This document shows, piece by piece, positions 8,144-17,047 of a stretch of 64,000 nt of DNA. The DNA comes from Paenibacillus senegalimassiliensis (GTDB lineage Bacteria > Bacillota > Bacilli > Paenibacillales > Paenibacillaceae): NCBI RefSeq assembly GCF_001486585.1, contig NZ_LN909045.1, positions 853,175 through 917,174 on the forward strand, given 5' to 3'. The notes under the pieces were generated by a model. It saw only the letters and a list, made by a program, of their open reading frames with translations, searched no databases and was not told where the DNA came from. The translations under genes were made by a program, and so were the position numbers. Positions within the stretch are counted from its first letter, which is position 1. Every line of letters begins with the position of its first letter.

Positions 8144-9967
8144 ATGAGATTCATAATTTCGTATATTGAGAAAAACAGGTGGAGCATCTCGCGGATTTTG
8201 AATACTTCCTTTTTCCTGATGATTACTATTCCGATCTTGTTGGTGACTTTATTTGCGGTACGCTCCCTGAACTCTATCATGCTGGGCAATTTGACCAACC
8301 AGGCCCTGCAAACCCTTGAGCAGCAAGCGGATAGCTTCGACGCCAAGGCCCGAATGATGATTAATACGGTATCAGCCATCGCCAATGATGATCAGATCAT
8401 CTCAACCTCTGCGGCGATCCATAAGAACGAAGGCCAAGCGAGTCAATTTGAGCTGCGCAAATCGCTCGACAAGCAGTTGAACAATTATTTTCACTATACA
8501 TCTGATGTGGTGAGCGTGTTGTTTTTCTTCAAAAATCAAGGTTCCTACGCTTATAAAAGAAATATGGACCTTGATCTCTCTCATCTGCAAGCCATGGACT
8601 GGTATCGTGAAGCGGAGCAGCAGAAGAATCGGGTGAGCCTGTTCGGTGTGCAAGAGAGCGCAATCAGTCTGGGTCAGGGGGACGGTTATTTTACGGCTGC
8701 GGTGTCGCCTAAATACAGCACATTGTTCTATAACGTGGAAATGATATATTTCGTTTTCCGGTCTTCTGACTTTCTGGAGCGGCTGGATGCCAGCAGAGGA
8801 GATAGCGGGGATATCTACGTGCTTGGCTCGGGTGGTGATGTCATTGCTGCCAATGATGTAACCGCCATGCAGCAAGGGATCGGCGGGCGGCTCTATTTGG
8901 GGGAGGCCTTGGAGCGAGAGCATGGTAGCTATGTCAAGAACATTGATGGTAATCAATCCTTTATTATCTATACCACGTCTGATTTGGGCTGGAAATATAT
9001 CAAGGTCGTGCCTTATGGACAACTGGTCGATCAGGTCAGAAGTGTGTTCCTTAGCATGATTATTTTTTCCATTGGGGGTCTGGTTGTGTTCCTGCTGGTG
9101 TCCTATGGCCTGGCTCATAGCATCGTCAACCCGATCCTATCCTTATTCCGAGGGATGTCCCAGACCAAAACCGGTAATCTCAAGACAAGGTTAGCTCCTT
9201 CTGGCCCGTTGGAAATTTACGTATTGGGGACAGCCTTTAACGAGATGAATGTGAACATGGAACGGCTGATCGGAGAGATTAAAGATCAGGAAACGCAGAA
9301 GCGCCTGCTGGAGATCCGGGCGTTGCAATCGCAGATTAACCCTCATTTCCTGTTGAATACCCTTAACACCATCAAGCTGATGGGGGCTATATCCAAGGCG
9401 GATCATATCGTCAAAATGACGGATGCGTTAACCCGACTGTTGTCTTCCACACTGAACAAAGGTGGAATGTATACAACGGTGGGTCAGGAGATAGGCTTGC
9501 TAGGTGAATATCTTCAAATTATGAAGACGCGTTACGGTGATCTGTTTGATGTACATTACGAAATCGATCCTGCCCTGGATGATGCTTATATTCTAAAACT
9601 TCTGCTTCAGCCTATTATGGAAAATGCCATTCTGCACGGCTTACACGAGAAGGAGACGCGTGGCAACATCTATATATGGGGTAAGCTGCGGGGGGATGAC
9701 TGCTGCTTTGTCATCGAGGACGATGGCATGGGTATAGCCCCTGATAAGCTGCCCTCATTGTTATCTTCCCATCAGCCAAGCAAAGAGAGCTTTAGCGGCT
9801 TGGGACTACGAAATGTACATGAACGCATTCGCCTGAACTATGGCGAGGCTTACGGTCTCCAGATTGCTAGTGTACAAGGCGAGGGCACCCGAGTGGAGCT
9901 ACAGTTACCGTGGCTTAAGGAAAATCCTGAGGAGGAGAAAAAGGATGATTCGAGTATTACTGGTTGA
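8144..9967 (+). CDS. Sensor histidine kinase, YesM type
   Basis: A 607-aa membrane kinase. A first membrane helix (about 22-42) and a second (about 300-325) enclose an extracellular sensor domain. A HAMP linker follows, then the His_kinase domain with phospho-acceptor H401 in QINPHFLLNTL, the N-box MENAILHG, the ATP-lid motif DDGMGI and GLGLRNVHERI. The start is ATG 8144 behind GGGGGTC; upstream codons in frame lie in the leader. The end overlaps the response regulator gene by 23 bases, so the pair is translationally coupled. The adjacent importer suggests it senses a sugar or the loaded binding protein; this is inference. Confidence 0.9.
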   Translation: MRFIISYIEKNRWSISRILNTSFFLMITIPILLVTLFAVRSLNSIMLGNLTNQALQTLEQQADSFDAKARMMINTVSAIANDDQIISTSAAIHKNEGQASQFELRKSLDKQLNNYFHYTSDVVSVLFFFKNQGSYAYKRNMDLDLSHLQAMDWYREAEQQKNRVSLFGVQESAISLGQGDGYFTAAVSPKYSTLFYNVEMIYFVFRSSDFLERLDASRGDSGDIYVLGSGGDVIAANDVTAMQQGIGGRLYLGEALEREHGSYVKNIDGNQSFIIYTTSDLGWKYIKVVPYGQLVDQVRSVFLSMIIFSIGGLVVFLLVSYGLAHSIVNPILSLFRGMSQTKTGNLKTRLAPSGPLEIYVLGTAFNEMNVNMERLIGEIKDQETQKRLLEIRALQSQINPHFLLNTLNTIKLMGAISKADHIVKMTDALTRLLSSTLNKGGMYTTVGQEIGLLGEYLQIMKTRYGDLFDVHYEIDPALDDAYILKLLLQPIMENAILHGLHEKETRGNIYIWGKLRGDDCCFVIEDDGMGIAPDKLPSLLSSHQPSKESFSGLGLRNVHERIRLNYGEAYGLQIASVQGEGTRVELQLPWLKENPEEEKKDDSSITG

Positions 9968-11651
9968 CGACGAACCTATCGTACGCATTGCCATGCGCGA
10001 GTTGATTCCGTGGGAGCGCTTTGGTTGCGATATCGCGGGTGAAGCCGCCCATGGCCGTGAAGCTCTAAAGAGAATAGAGGAAGGCGGCATTGACTTACTA
10101 CTGGTGGACATGCAGATGCCTCATATGAATGGCATTGAGCTGATTCGAGAGCTCCATGCTCGCGGTCTTATGGAGCAGTTGGTCGTCATCGTGCTTAGCG
10201 CTTATTCGGACTATGAGTATGTCAGAGAGGCCTTTCTGTACGGGGCATCGGATTATATGATCAAGAACGATCTGGAGGAGGCCAAGGCAACTCCGGTCAT
10301 CAGCAAGGCAGTGGAGATCATTCGTCAGCGGATGAATGCGTGGGAGCGCAGAGATGAAGAGACGCGGTCCCAGGAGCAGAAGCTGAAGGCTACCTGGCTG
10401 ATAAATGCCATTCAATGGAACGGAAGCGTCACTCCTGTAGCGGGGCTTGCCCCGGAGGAAGTTAGCGTGGAGCACGAAGAGAACACGGAGCAGAATGCTT
10501 TTCTTAAGTGGTGGAGCGAAGAGGGGGGACGTGACCGGCAGTACATTGCTTGCTTGCTGCTGGACCCCTGTCATCGGGCCAAGCAAGGTGAAGATCAGGA
10601 GCAGCAGGACCGCTTTGTCATGCATACCGTTCGGCAGGTTATCGACGGATACGGCCATCAATTGATTATCGTGCCGATTGCTCCCGGCGAATTTGCCATC
10701 CTTCTGTGGGGGACGGAGCGGATGGAAGGACAGCATGACCGAACGAGACTGACGGAGATGTTCTATAAGACATTTTCACATTTGCAGCAATATGTCGGCG
10801 TCAGCGGGTCCATTGGTCTGACCGAGCCTTGCTCGCATTGGCAGGTGTGGCAATCTCGCTACAAGGAGGCGCATTTGCTTGCACAGCTTCGTTATTTTCG
10901 AGGCGTGGGAGAGGTGTTTTTCTCGGAAGCCTTGCCTGTGCAGGTGGGGAAAGAGCAACGCGCACCGGTGTGGAATATCTCGGGTTTGATTCGCAACCTT
11001 GAGCTAGGGGGCGGGGATTGGGAGAGGGAGCTTCGGGAGGGGATGGTCCGCCTGGAACAGTCGGGACATGCTTCGGTTGAGGTGCTTCTTCAGCCTTATT
11101 TTGCTCTGCTATGGGAACTTGGGTCGCTGTTGCGCGCCCGGAATCTGGATTGGAGCGATCTGGTGGGAGCAGGAAGCCCATCTCCGGCGGCGCAGATAAA
11201 GCAGCTTAATTTCCTGCCGGAGGTAGAGGATTATATTACAAACCTGGTTCGGCGGACTGCCGAGATGGTTCATCCGCTATCCCTTGTGACAGAAACGACT
11301 CCAAGGTTGGCAGCCAAGGTCAAGGATTGGATTGATGAACATTATCACGAGCCGATCTCCCTGACCCTTGCCAGCGAAATGGCGGGCATCAGCGAAAGCT
11401 ATCTCAGTAAAGTTTTTGCCAAGGAAATGGGTGAGACCTTCGTAGAATATGTAGCCCGGCGGCGTATAGAGAATGCCATAGTTATGCTGCAAAGCGGGAT
11501 GAAGCTATATGAAATTGGGGAGCGGGTGGGGTATCCGAATCCCGGACATTTTACGAAGGTGTTTAAGAGGATTACGGGGAAGACGCCCCTGGAATACCGT
11601 GAACAATTAAAAGAGGTTGTTCAAAAAGTCGTCTTCCCAGAACGAAGCTGA
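9945..11651 (+). CDS. Response regulator, receiver plus AraC-type HTH (YesN type)
   Basis: A 568-aa cytoplasmic transcription factor. The N-terminal receiver domain has the acidic pair at VDDEP and the phosphorylated D55 in VDMQMP. A long middle region follows, then a C-terminal AraC double HTH from about 465 (ISLTLASEMAGISESYLSKV and RVGYPNPGHFTKVFKRITG). The start is ATG 9945 after GGAGGAG. The last residues after LEYREQLK are read from a repeat element that begins at 11619, so the native C-terminus was probably changed by its insertion. It most likely activates the sugar importer genes downstream. Confidence 0.9.
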   Translation: MIRVLLVDDEPIVRIAMRELIPWERFGCDIAGEAAHGREALKRIEEGGIDLLLVDMQMPHMNGIELIRELHARGLMEQLVVIVLSAYSDYEYVREAFLYGASDYMIKNDLEEAKATPVISKAVEIIRQRMNAWERRDEETRSQEQKLKATWLINAIQWNGSVTPVAGLAPEEVSVEHEENTEQNAFLKWWSEEGGRDRQYIACLLLDPCHRAKQGEDQEQQDRFVMHTVRQVIDGYGHQLIIVPIAPGEFAILLWGTERMEGQHDRTRLTEMFYKTFSHLQQYVGVSGSIGLTEPCSHWQVWQSRYKEAHLLAQLRYFRGVGEVFFSEALPVQVGKEQRAPVWNISGLIRNLELGGGDWERELREGMVRLEQSGHASVEVLLQPYFALLWELGSLLRARNLDWSDLVGAGSPSPAAQIKQLNFLPEVEDYITNLVRRTAEMVHPLSLVTETTPRLAAKVKDWIDEHYHEPISLTLASEMAGISESYLSKVFAKEMGETFVEYVARRRIENAIVMLQSGMKLYEIGERVGYPNPGHFTKVFKRITGKTPLEYREQLKEVVQKVVFPERS

Positions 11652-11785
11652 TCAAGGAGTACATTCGACATCGAATCTTGAATTCAGCCGGGCCTTCCGT
11701 TGCTCACGTAGATCTGTCTACGCTCCGCTACTCAGTCCCTGACTTCATCCAACCTTCTTGATCCTGTAAACCCGACTTTTTGAAC
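11619..11785 (+). repeat. MITE-like element with 13-bp terminal inverted repeats
   Basis: GTTCAAAAAGTCG at 11619-11631 returns inverted as CGACTTTTTGAAC at 11773-11785, bounding a 167-bp non-coding segment. Inside are two small palindromes, ATTCGA-CA-TCGAAT and CGTAGA-TCTG-TCTACG. No transposase is encoded. The left repeat lies within the 3' end of the response regulator gene. The same 13-mer recurs at 30418-30430. Mobility is inferred from this structure. Confidence 0.6.
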
Positions 11786-11833
11786 TCTCACTTAAAGGAT
11801 AAAAAGAGAGAAGAAAAGAATAAGCAGAGATAA

Positions 11834-11861
11834 TTGAAAGCGTAATCAAAGAAAATATAAT
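11834..11861 (+). promoter_or_regulatory. Promoter with overlapping cre site for sugar importer genes
   Basis: -35 TTGAAA (11834-11839), a 16-base spacer and -10 TATAAT (11856-11861). TGAAAGCGTAATCA at 11835-11848 fits the cre consensus at 13 of 14 positions and covers the -35, so CcpA binding would block RNA polymerase. Confidence 0.65.
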
Positions 11862-11909
11862 GGACTTGTAAACGGATTCATATTGCGAGTATATAAGGGA
11901 GGTCAAACG

Positions 11910-13220
11910 ATGAACAGAGGGAAATGGGCAGGCTGGCTGCTTACCTGCATGTTGCTGGTTACGGTCATTGCCGGCTGCTCCGGTGGGAATACACCAGCAG
12001 CACAAAATGGAGGACAGGAAGGCAAGGAGAGCAAGGGCAGTGGGGAGAAGGTCACTTTGAAGATGGCCATGTGGGACTCCAATAATGATTTTATTACCTT
12101 TGTCACCGAAAAGGTCAAGGAATATAGCAGTGTCAAGCCCAATGTCAGCGTGGAGGTTGAATCGTTCAAGAGCGATAGCGATTATTTGCAAGCGATCAAG
12201 GTTCGGGCCGGCGGCGGGGCACTCCCCGATATTATGGAGCTGAAGCCGAACTGGCTGGCCGACTTCAAGGATCAGCTTATTCCGCTGGATGATGTCGGAG
12301 TTGTCGACACCAATAAATACGCGAAGACCTATGCCATTGACGGAAAAGTGCTGGCGATTCCTTCGGTGTCCTTCCCTGAATTGGTGTACTATCATCCGAG
12401 TATCTTCGAGGAATTGAACCTGGAGGTGCCTACGACCTGGCCTCAGTTCATGGAAGTGTTGACGGCAATTCAGCAAGATGGCACGTACATTCCTTACGCG
12501 ATGGGTGGCAAGGATGCCTGGCCAGATTATCCGTTCAATGAATTTCTGCCACATATCCTGTCGGACAATGAAAACTATTTGAGTGACTTGGCCAAAGAAG
12601 ATACGCCGTTTGGAGAAGGCACCCCATTCTATCAGGCTTATCAGCAAATTGCTGAAATGTATAATGCCGGTGTTATGGGCCCGGACCCGCTGGGCATCGG
12701 TGCAGATCAAGCCAATGATTTATTCATTTCCAAGCAAGCGGCGATTATGGCCTCGGGACTCTGGTTCGTACCCACTTATCAAGGCAAGGCGGGCAATCTG
12801 GACGATTTGGCGGCTTTCCCGATGCCGTACCGGCCTAATGAGGATACCCCGCTCAAGCTGATGATGTTCACCGACCATTTCTACGGAATTAGCAGCACGT
12901 CGAAGCATCCTGAGGAAGCCAAGGCATTCATGGAGTGGTTCTATTCTCCAGAGGTGTATAAGGAGTACCTCAATGCGGCTCAACTGGATAGTGCGTTTGA
13001 GGGAGTTGAATCGGAGGTACCATTCCTCAAGTCCTTCTATGGTGAGCATCAGCCTGATAACTTCATTTATATTCCGGGTGATACAACCTACACGGAATTG
13101 TCCAATGCGATTCAACTTGACGTGAAGGCATTGGGGCAAGAAATGATGGCGGGCAAGTCGGTGGATGATATCGTTAAGGATTTGAATGCGAAATGGACGG
13201 AAGCCAGAAAGAATAAATAG
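11910..13220 (+). CDS. Sugar ABC transporter substrate-binding lipoprotein
   Basis: A 436-aa family 1 solute-binding protein. The signal peptide ends in the lipobox VIAGC with C23 as lipid anchor, followed by a low-complexity linker. The mature protein has the usual two lobes, including VRAGGGALPDIMELKPNW, VPTTWPQFMEVLTAIQ and a C-terminal EEAKAFMEWFYS helix. ATG 11910 sits behind GGGAGGT. It is the first gene of an importer unit and follows a kinase/regulator pair that probably controls it. The sugar is unknown. Confidence 0.92.
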   Translation: MNRGKWAGWLLTCMLLVTVIAGCSGGNTPAAQNGGQEGKESKGSGEKVTLKMAMWDSNNDFITFVTEKVKEYSSVKPNVSVEVESFKSDSDYLQAIKVRAGGGALPDIMELKPNWLADFKDQLIPLDDVGVVDTNKYAKTYAIDGKVLAIPSVSFPELVYYHPSIFEELNLEVPTTWPQFMEVLTAIQQDGTYIPYAMGGKDAWPDYPFNEFLPHILSDNENYLSDLAKEDTPFGEGTPFYQAYQQIAEMYNAGVMGPDPLGIGADQANDLFISKQAAIMASGLWFVPTYQGKAGNLDDLAAFPMPYRPNEDTPLKLMMFTDHFYGISSTSKHPEEAKAFMEWFYSPEVYKEYLNAAQLDSAFEGVESEVPFLKSFYGEHQPDNFIYIPGDTTYTELSNAIQLDVKALGQEMMAGKSVDDIVKDLNAKWTEARKNK

Positions 13221-13259
13221 GATATATCGGGCCGCCTGATATAAAAGGAAGTGGAAGAG

Positions 13260-14138
13260 ATGAACTATAATCTGCAAAAGAAGCTGGTGATCTTCGGGTT
13301 TTTGTTTATACCGGTAGGCTTGTTGATGTTATTTCTGCTGTATCCTACCTTGAAGCTGTTTCAGTTCAGTCTGACGGACTGGAACGGGATATCGGAATCG
13401 TTCAGCTATGTAGGGCTAAAAAATTATGTGATGGCATTTCGGACGGAAGGGGTCTGGGATGCGCTTAGCAACAACTTGTTGTATTTCATCATGCATTTGG
13501 TCTTCATTCCTATTGAAATTATGGTTGCTGTCTTGCTTAATCAGAAGCTTCGCGCGAGCCACTTCTTCCGTTCCATCGTGTTCATGCCTTACATCTTGAA
13601 TGGAGTGGCTGTGGCTTATATTTTCAGCTATCTATATAATCCGATCAATGGTCCACTGAATGCGCTCTTGGGAGCGGCGGGTCTGGAAGGCCTGATCCAA
13701 AGCTGGCTTAGTGATCCGAACGTGGTCAATTATTCACTGGTAGCGGTATCCCTTTGGCGTTTCAGCGGCTTTCACGTCATCCTGTTCCTCGCGGGCTTAC
13801 AGTCAGTACCCCAAGACCTGTATGAGGCAGCTACGATTGACGGTGCTAACGGCTGGCACAAATTCAGATTCATTACCGTCCCGGGTATCCGAAGAGTTAT
13901 TGAGATCGTTCTCTTCCTGAATGTCAGAGGGGCTCTGCAAGTATTTGATATTCCGTTCCTCATGACCCAGGGCGGACCGGGAACCTCAAGTAGCACGTTC
14001 ACGGTGTATACCATTCAAGCGGCATTTAAATACAACAATTATGGTCTTGCCTCTTCACTGGCCGTCATGTTGATGCTTATGATTATTGCGTTCAGCATGG
14101 TACAGAGTAAGCTGCTTGGCGGGAAGGGGGACGAATAA
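13260..14138 (+). CDS. Sugar ABC transporter permease, MalF type
   Basis: A 292-aa membrane protein with six predicted helices; the first is FGFLFIPVGLLMLFLLYP, read near residues 11-28. The EAA loop is EAATIDGANGWHKFRFITVP. ATG 13260 lies nine bases after AAGGAAG; the GTG at 13251 overlaps that site. It pairs with the next permease, whose ATG directly follows this stop codon. No ATPase gene is linked. Confidence 0.9.
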   Translation: MNYNLQKKLVIFGFLFIPVGLLMLFLLYPTLKLFQFSLTDWNGISESFSYVGLKNYVMAFRTEGVWDALSNNLLYFIMHLVFIPIEIMVAVLLNQKLRASHFFRSIVFMPYILNGVAVAYIFSYLYNPINGPLNALLGAAGLEGLIQSWLSDPNVVNYSLVAVSLWRFSGFHVILFLAGLQSVPQDLYEAATIDGANGWHKFRFITVPGIRRVIEIVLFLNVRGALQVFDIPFLMTQGGPGTSSSTFTVYTIQAAFKYNNYGLASSLAVMLMLMIIAFSMVQSKLLGGKGDE

Positions 14139-14966
14139 ATGATTAGACGGATGTCGTCTCGTGTCCCGGTGTATCTGTTCTTTATTCTAATCAGTGCCAT
14201 CGTTCTGTTCCCGGTCCTGATCAGCGTATTCACAGCGTTCAAAACTGGCCCGGAATTGATGAAATCCTCGCCGCTTGCTTTGCCGGAATCATGGCAGTTC
14301 GGCAACCTGATTACCGCCTTCAAAACAGGGAACATGCTGGTGGGATTTCGAAATACGGCCGTTCTGGTTGTGGTCAGCGTCATTCTGAATACGGTGCTCG
14401 GCTCGATGACCTCTTACATTCTGAATCGCTTTGACTTCAGGGTAAAGAAGCTGATTATGGCTATGTTCATGGTGGCGATGGTTATTCCCTTCTATACTAC
14501 AGAGGTATCCCGCTTTCAGATCATTAAGTCGCTGGGGCTGTATGATACGATATTTGCCCCATTGTTAATCTACGCGGGAACAGATTTGCTGCAAATCTTC
14601 ATCTTCCTGCAATTCATTGAGAAGATCTCCAGCCAACTGGATGAGAGTGCAATGATCGACGGCGCATCTTACTTAACAATCTACCGGAAGATCATCTTCC
14701 CGTTGCTGCTGCCCGCCTCGGCTACGCTGGCGATTATCAAAGCCGTGGATATTATGAACGACATGTATATTCCTTATCTTTATATGCCGTCCAAGGAACT
14801 GCACACACTGTCTACGGCACTAATGACCTTCGTGGGTCAGCGGTCCTCGGATTTTGGTCAACTTTCCGCTGCCATTGTCATAGTATTGATTCCGACAATC
14901 GTCATATATCTGCTGCTGCAAAAATATATTTTTGCCGGGATTGCCGAAGGAGCGGTCAAGGGATAA
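14139..14966 (+). CDS. Sugar ABC transporter permease, MalG type
   Basis: A 275-aa membrane protein whose ATG directly follows the stop of the first permease, with the SD (GGGAAGGGGG) inside that gene. It has an N-terminal helix at about 10-30, an EAA-type loop ESAMIDGASYLTIYRKIIFP near 170-190, and the tail FAGIAEGAVKG. Together with the MalF-type subunit it forms the translocation pore. A terminator ends the unit 27 bases downstream. Confidence 0.9.
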   Translation: MIRRMSSRVPVYLFFILISAIVLFPVLISVFTAFKTGPELMKSSPLALPESWQFGNLITAFKTGNMLVGFRNTAVLVVVSVILNTVLGSMTSYILNRFDFRVKKLIMAMFMVAMVIPFYTTEVSRFQIIKSLGLYDTIFAPLLIYAGTDLLQIFIFLQFIEKISSQLDESAMIDGASYLTIYRKIIFPLLLPASATLAIIKAVDIMNDMYIPYLYMPSKELHTLSTALMTFVGQRSSDFGQLSAAIVIVLIPTIVIYLLLQKYIFAGIAEGAVKG

Positions 14967-14992
14967 TAGTCGAATAAGGTTGAAAAAAGGAT

Positions 14993-15034
14993 AAACCTGC
15001 CGCGGTCTATAGGCCGTTTGGCGGGTTTATTTTT
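14993..15034 (+). terminator. Rho-independent terminator of the sugar importer unit
   Basis: AAACCTGCC pairs with GGCGGGTTT, with an inner CGG/CCG stem. The T-rich tail is TTTATTTTTA. Confidence 0.8.
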
Positions 15035-15105
15035 ACTATCTTCATTTAAATAAAGCGTTAATGTGTCATTTCTGTAAACGGATGACCTTTTTGAGAAATA
15101 ACTGC

Positions 15106-15134
15106 TTGCTGGGATAAGGATTAGTTGCTATGAT
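15106..15134 (+). promoter_or_regulatory. Probable serC promoter
   Basis: -35 TTGCTG (15106-15111), a 17-base spacer and -10 TATGAT (15129-15134). It starts transcription about 50 bases before serC. Confidence 0.5.
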
Positions 15135-15189
15135 AATCGATAACTATATCGAAACCATACATGAAATGTGACCGAAGGGATGGGGAGAA

Positions 15190-16278
15190 ATGAGTAACAG
15201 AGCTTTTAACTTTAATGCTGGCCCGGCTGCGTTGCCGCTGGAGGTACTGGAGCGGGCGCAAGCAGAGTTTGTCGATTTTCACGGAACAGGCATGTCGATT
15301 ATGGAGATGTCGCACCGGGGGGCCGTTTATGAGGCAGTTCATAATGAAGCGTCCAGCCGATTGCTGAAGCTGCTGGGCAATCCGTCCGGCTACAAGGTGT
15401 TATTCTTGCAAGGCGGGGCATCCACTCAATTTGCCATGCTGCCGATGAACTTGCTGACTGAAGGGAAAACAGCGGGGTACGTGAAATCAGGCAGTTGGGC
15501 CAATAAAGCGATTAAAGAAGCAAAGCTCATCGGTGATACATTTATTGCGGGTTCTTCCGAAGAGGACAAGTATATGCGTATGCCTGACTTAAGCGGCCTG
15601 AGCCTTCCAGATCATACAGCTTATCTGCATTTGACTTCCAATGAGACAATTGAGGGAACTCAGTTCCGCGAATTTCCGGATACGGGAAGTGTTCCGTTGA
15701 TTGCCGATATGTCGAGTGATATCCTGTGTCGTCCGTTTGATCTGACGCAGTTCGGCATGGTGTACGCGGGAGCGCAGAAGAATCTCGGCCCGTCCGGCGT
15801 AACCGTTGTGATTGCCCGTGAGGAATTGCTGCAAAATTCGCCGAAGCATCTGCCAACGATGTTCCGCTATGATACGCACGCTGAAAACAACTCGCTGTAT
15901 AACACGCCGCCATCCTTCTCGATCTATATTGTTAATGAAGTGCTCAAATGGATTGAAGAGCAGGGTGCTCTTGCCGGGGTTGAACAGAAGAACCGGGAGA
16001 AGGCTGACCTGCTGTACCGCTTTATTGATGAGAGCAACGGGTTCTTCCGTGGCTGTACTCAGCCGGATAGCCGCTCGATCATGAATGTTACCTTCCGCCT
16101 CGCTTCTGAAGAGCTGGAGAAGCTGTTCATTAAGGAATCCGAAAAAGAAGGATTTATAGGACTAAAAGGCCACCGCAGTGTTGGCGGCCTGAGAGCTTCT
16201 ATATATAATGCCGTTCCTTACGTAGTCGTTAAGGCGTTGGTTGACTTTATGACGCAATTCCAAAAAACGCACGGTTAA
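15190..16278 (+). CDS. serC: Phosphoserine aminotransferase
   Basis: A 362-aa class V PLP enzyme of serine synthesis. It converts 3-phosphohydroxypyruvate and glutamate to phosphoserine and 2-oxoglutarate, and can also serve pyridoxal phosphate synthesis. The N-terminus FNFNAGPAALP and the substrate loop MSIMEMSHRG are typical. The PLP-binding lysine is K197 in AGAQKNLGPSG, and the end has the SerC motif GLKGHRSVGGLRASIYNA. The start ATG follows GGGGAGAA. It has its own promoter and terminator and the usual family length. Confidence 0.97.
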   Translation: MSNRAFNFNAGPAALPLEVLERAQAEFVDFHGTGMSIMEMSHRGAVYEAVHNEASSRLLKLLGNPSGYKVLFLQGGASTQFAMLPMNLLTEGKTAGYVKSGSWANKAIKEAKLIGDTFIAGSSEEDKYMRMPDLSGLSLPDHTAYLHLTSNETIEGTQFREFPDTGSVPLIADMSSDILCRPFDLTQFGMVYAGAQKNLGPSGVTVVIAREELLQNSPKHLPTMFRYDTHAENNSLYNTPPSFSIYIVNEVLKWIEEQGALAGVEQKNREKADLLYRFIDESNGFFRGCTQPDSRSIMNVTFRLASEELEKLFIKESEKEGFIGLKGHRSVGGLRASIYNAVPYVVVKALVDFMTQFQKTHG

Positions 16279-16294
16279 TTGTTGAATAACTATA

Positions 16295-16340
16295 ACAGAC
16301 TCCATCATCGTGTAGTAGCGCGGTGATGGAGTCTGTTTTG
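16295..16340 (+). terminator. Rho-independent terminator of serC
   Basis: A perfect 13-bp stem, ACAGACTCCATCA with TGATGGAGTCTGT, a 16-base loop and a short T-tract. Confidence 0.88.
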
Positions 16341-16375
16341 CTTGGGGACTTTTTTCCTGTTGGCTGCTAATTTGC

Positions 16376-16381
16376 TATAAT
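16376..16381 (+). promoter_or_regulatory. Consensus -10 box before trmL
   Basis: TATAAT preceded by TTTGC, 59 bases before the start codon. The -35 region is weak (TTTCCT at 17 bases). Confidence 0.45.
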
Positions 16382-16439
16382 GGGACACGTAGGGTTCAGG
16401 CAACAACATTATAGATTCAAGATGGGGAGTTCGATCATC

Positions 16440-16904
16440 ATGGCTTTACACATTGTATTGGTGGAGCCGGAAATTCCGGCGAATACAGGCAATATCGCAA
16501 GAACATGCGCGGCTACCGGCATTCATTTGCATTTGGTGCGTCCACTCGGCTTTCGGACAGATGACGCTACGCTTAAGCGTGCCGGGTTGGATTACTGGTA
16601 TGCGGTGCATATCGAATATCATGATTCCTTTCAGGAAGTGAAGGAGCAATATCCGGAAGGACGTTTCTTCTTTGGAACAACGAAGGCAACGAAACGTTAT
16701 ACGGATTTTAACTATCAGGACGGGGATTTCTTTGTCTTCGGTAAAGAAACGAAAGGGCTGGCACCGGAAATTCTGGAGGCCCACACGGAAACGATCATGC
16801 GAATGCCGATGACGGACAAAGTACGCTCCCTGAATTTGTCGAATTCTGCGGCAATTATCGTTTACGAGGCCCTTCGGCAGCTTGATTTTCCGGGAATGTT
16901 ATAA
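16440..16904 (+). CDS. trmL: tRNA (cytidine(34)-2'-O)-methyltransferase TrmL
   Basis: A 154-aa SPOUT methyltransferase that methylates the ribose of the wobble base in leucine tRNAs. The N-terminal motif EPEIPANTGNIARTC, the middle FGKETKGL and the C-terminal RSLNLSNSAAIIVYEALRQ are the three signature blocks that build the trefoil knot and SAM site. The start ATG 16440 is chosen because homologues begin at MALHIVLVEP. An upstream in-frame ATG at 16422 lies in the leader. Confidence 0.95.
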   Translation: MALHIVLVEPEIPANTGNIARTCAATGIHLHLVRPLGFRTDDATLKRAGLDYWYAVHIEYHDSFQEVKEQYPEGRFFFGTTKATKRYTDFNYQDGDFFVFGKETKGLAPEILEAHTETIMRMPMTDKVRSLNLSNSAAIIVYEALRQLDFPGML

Positions 16905-16951
16905 AAATTCGAGGAATTTCGTCAAAATCATTTTAAAAACGTCGAAATGCA

Positions 16952-16984
16952 GCAGGAATCCTGAAAATAATAGCGAAATATAAT
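16952..16984 (+). promoter_or_regulatory. Candidate SigH or SigA promoter of the AbrB-type gene
   Basis: GCAGGAATC (16952-16960) and AGCGAAATA (16972-16980), 11 bases apart, resemble the SigH boxes RnAGGAwww and RnnGAATww with one mismatch in each. A SigA-like TATAAT overlaps at 16979-16984. Which sigma factor acts cannot be told from sequence. Confidence 0.35.
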
Positions 16985-17047
16985 AGATTAGGTATTTGGT
17001 TCTATTTTTCTACATAACTATTTTTTTCAGGAGAGGTGTGCCATTTT

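Noticed and set aside
8402..9118. 238-aa minus-strand reading frame
   Set aside because: Antisense to the sensor kinase; no plausible start signal.
11745..12710. 321-aa minus-strand reading frame
   Set aside because: It lies opposite the binding-protein gene, has His/Arg-rich composition typical of antisense frames and no SD; the plus-strand gene has a lipobox and known motifs.
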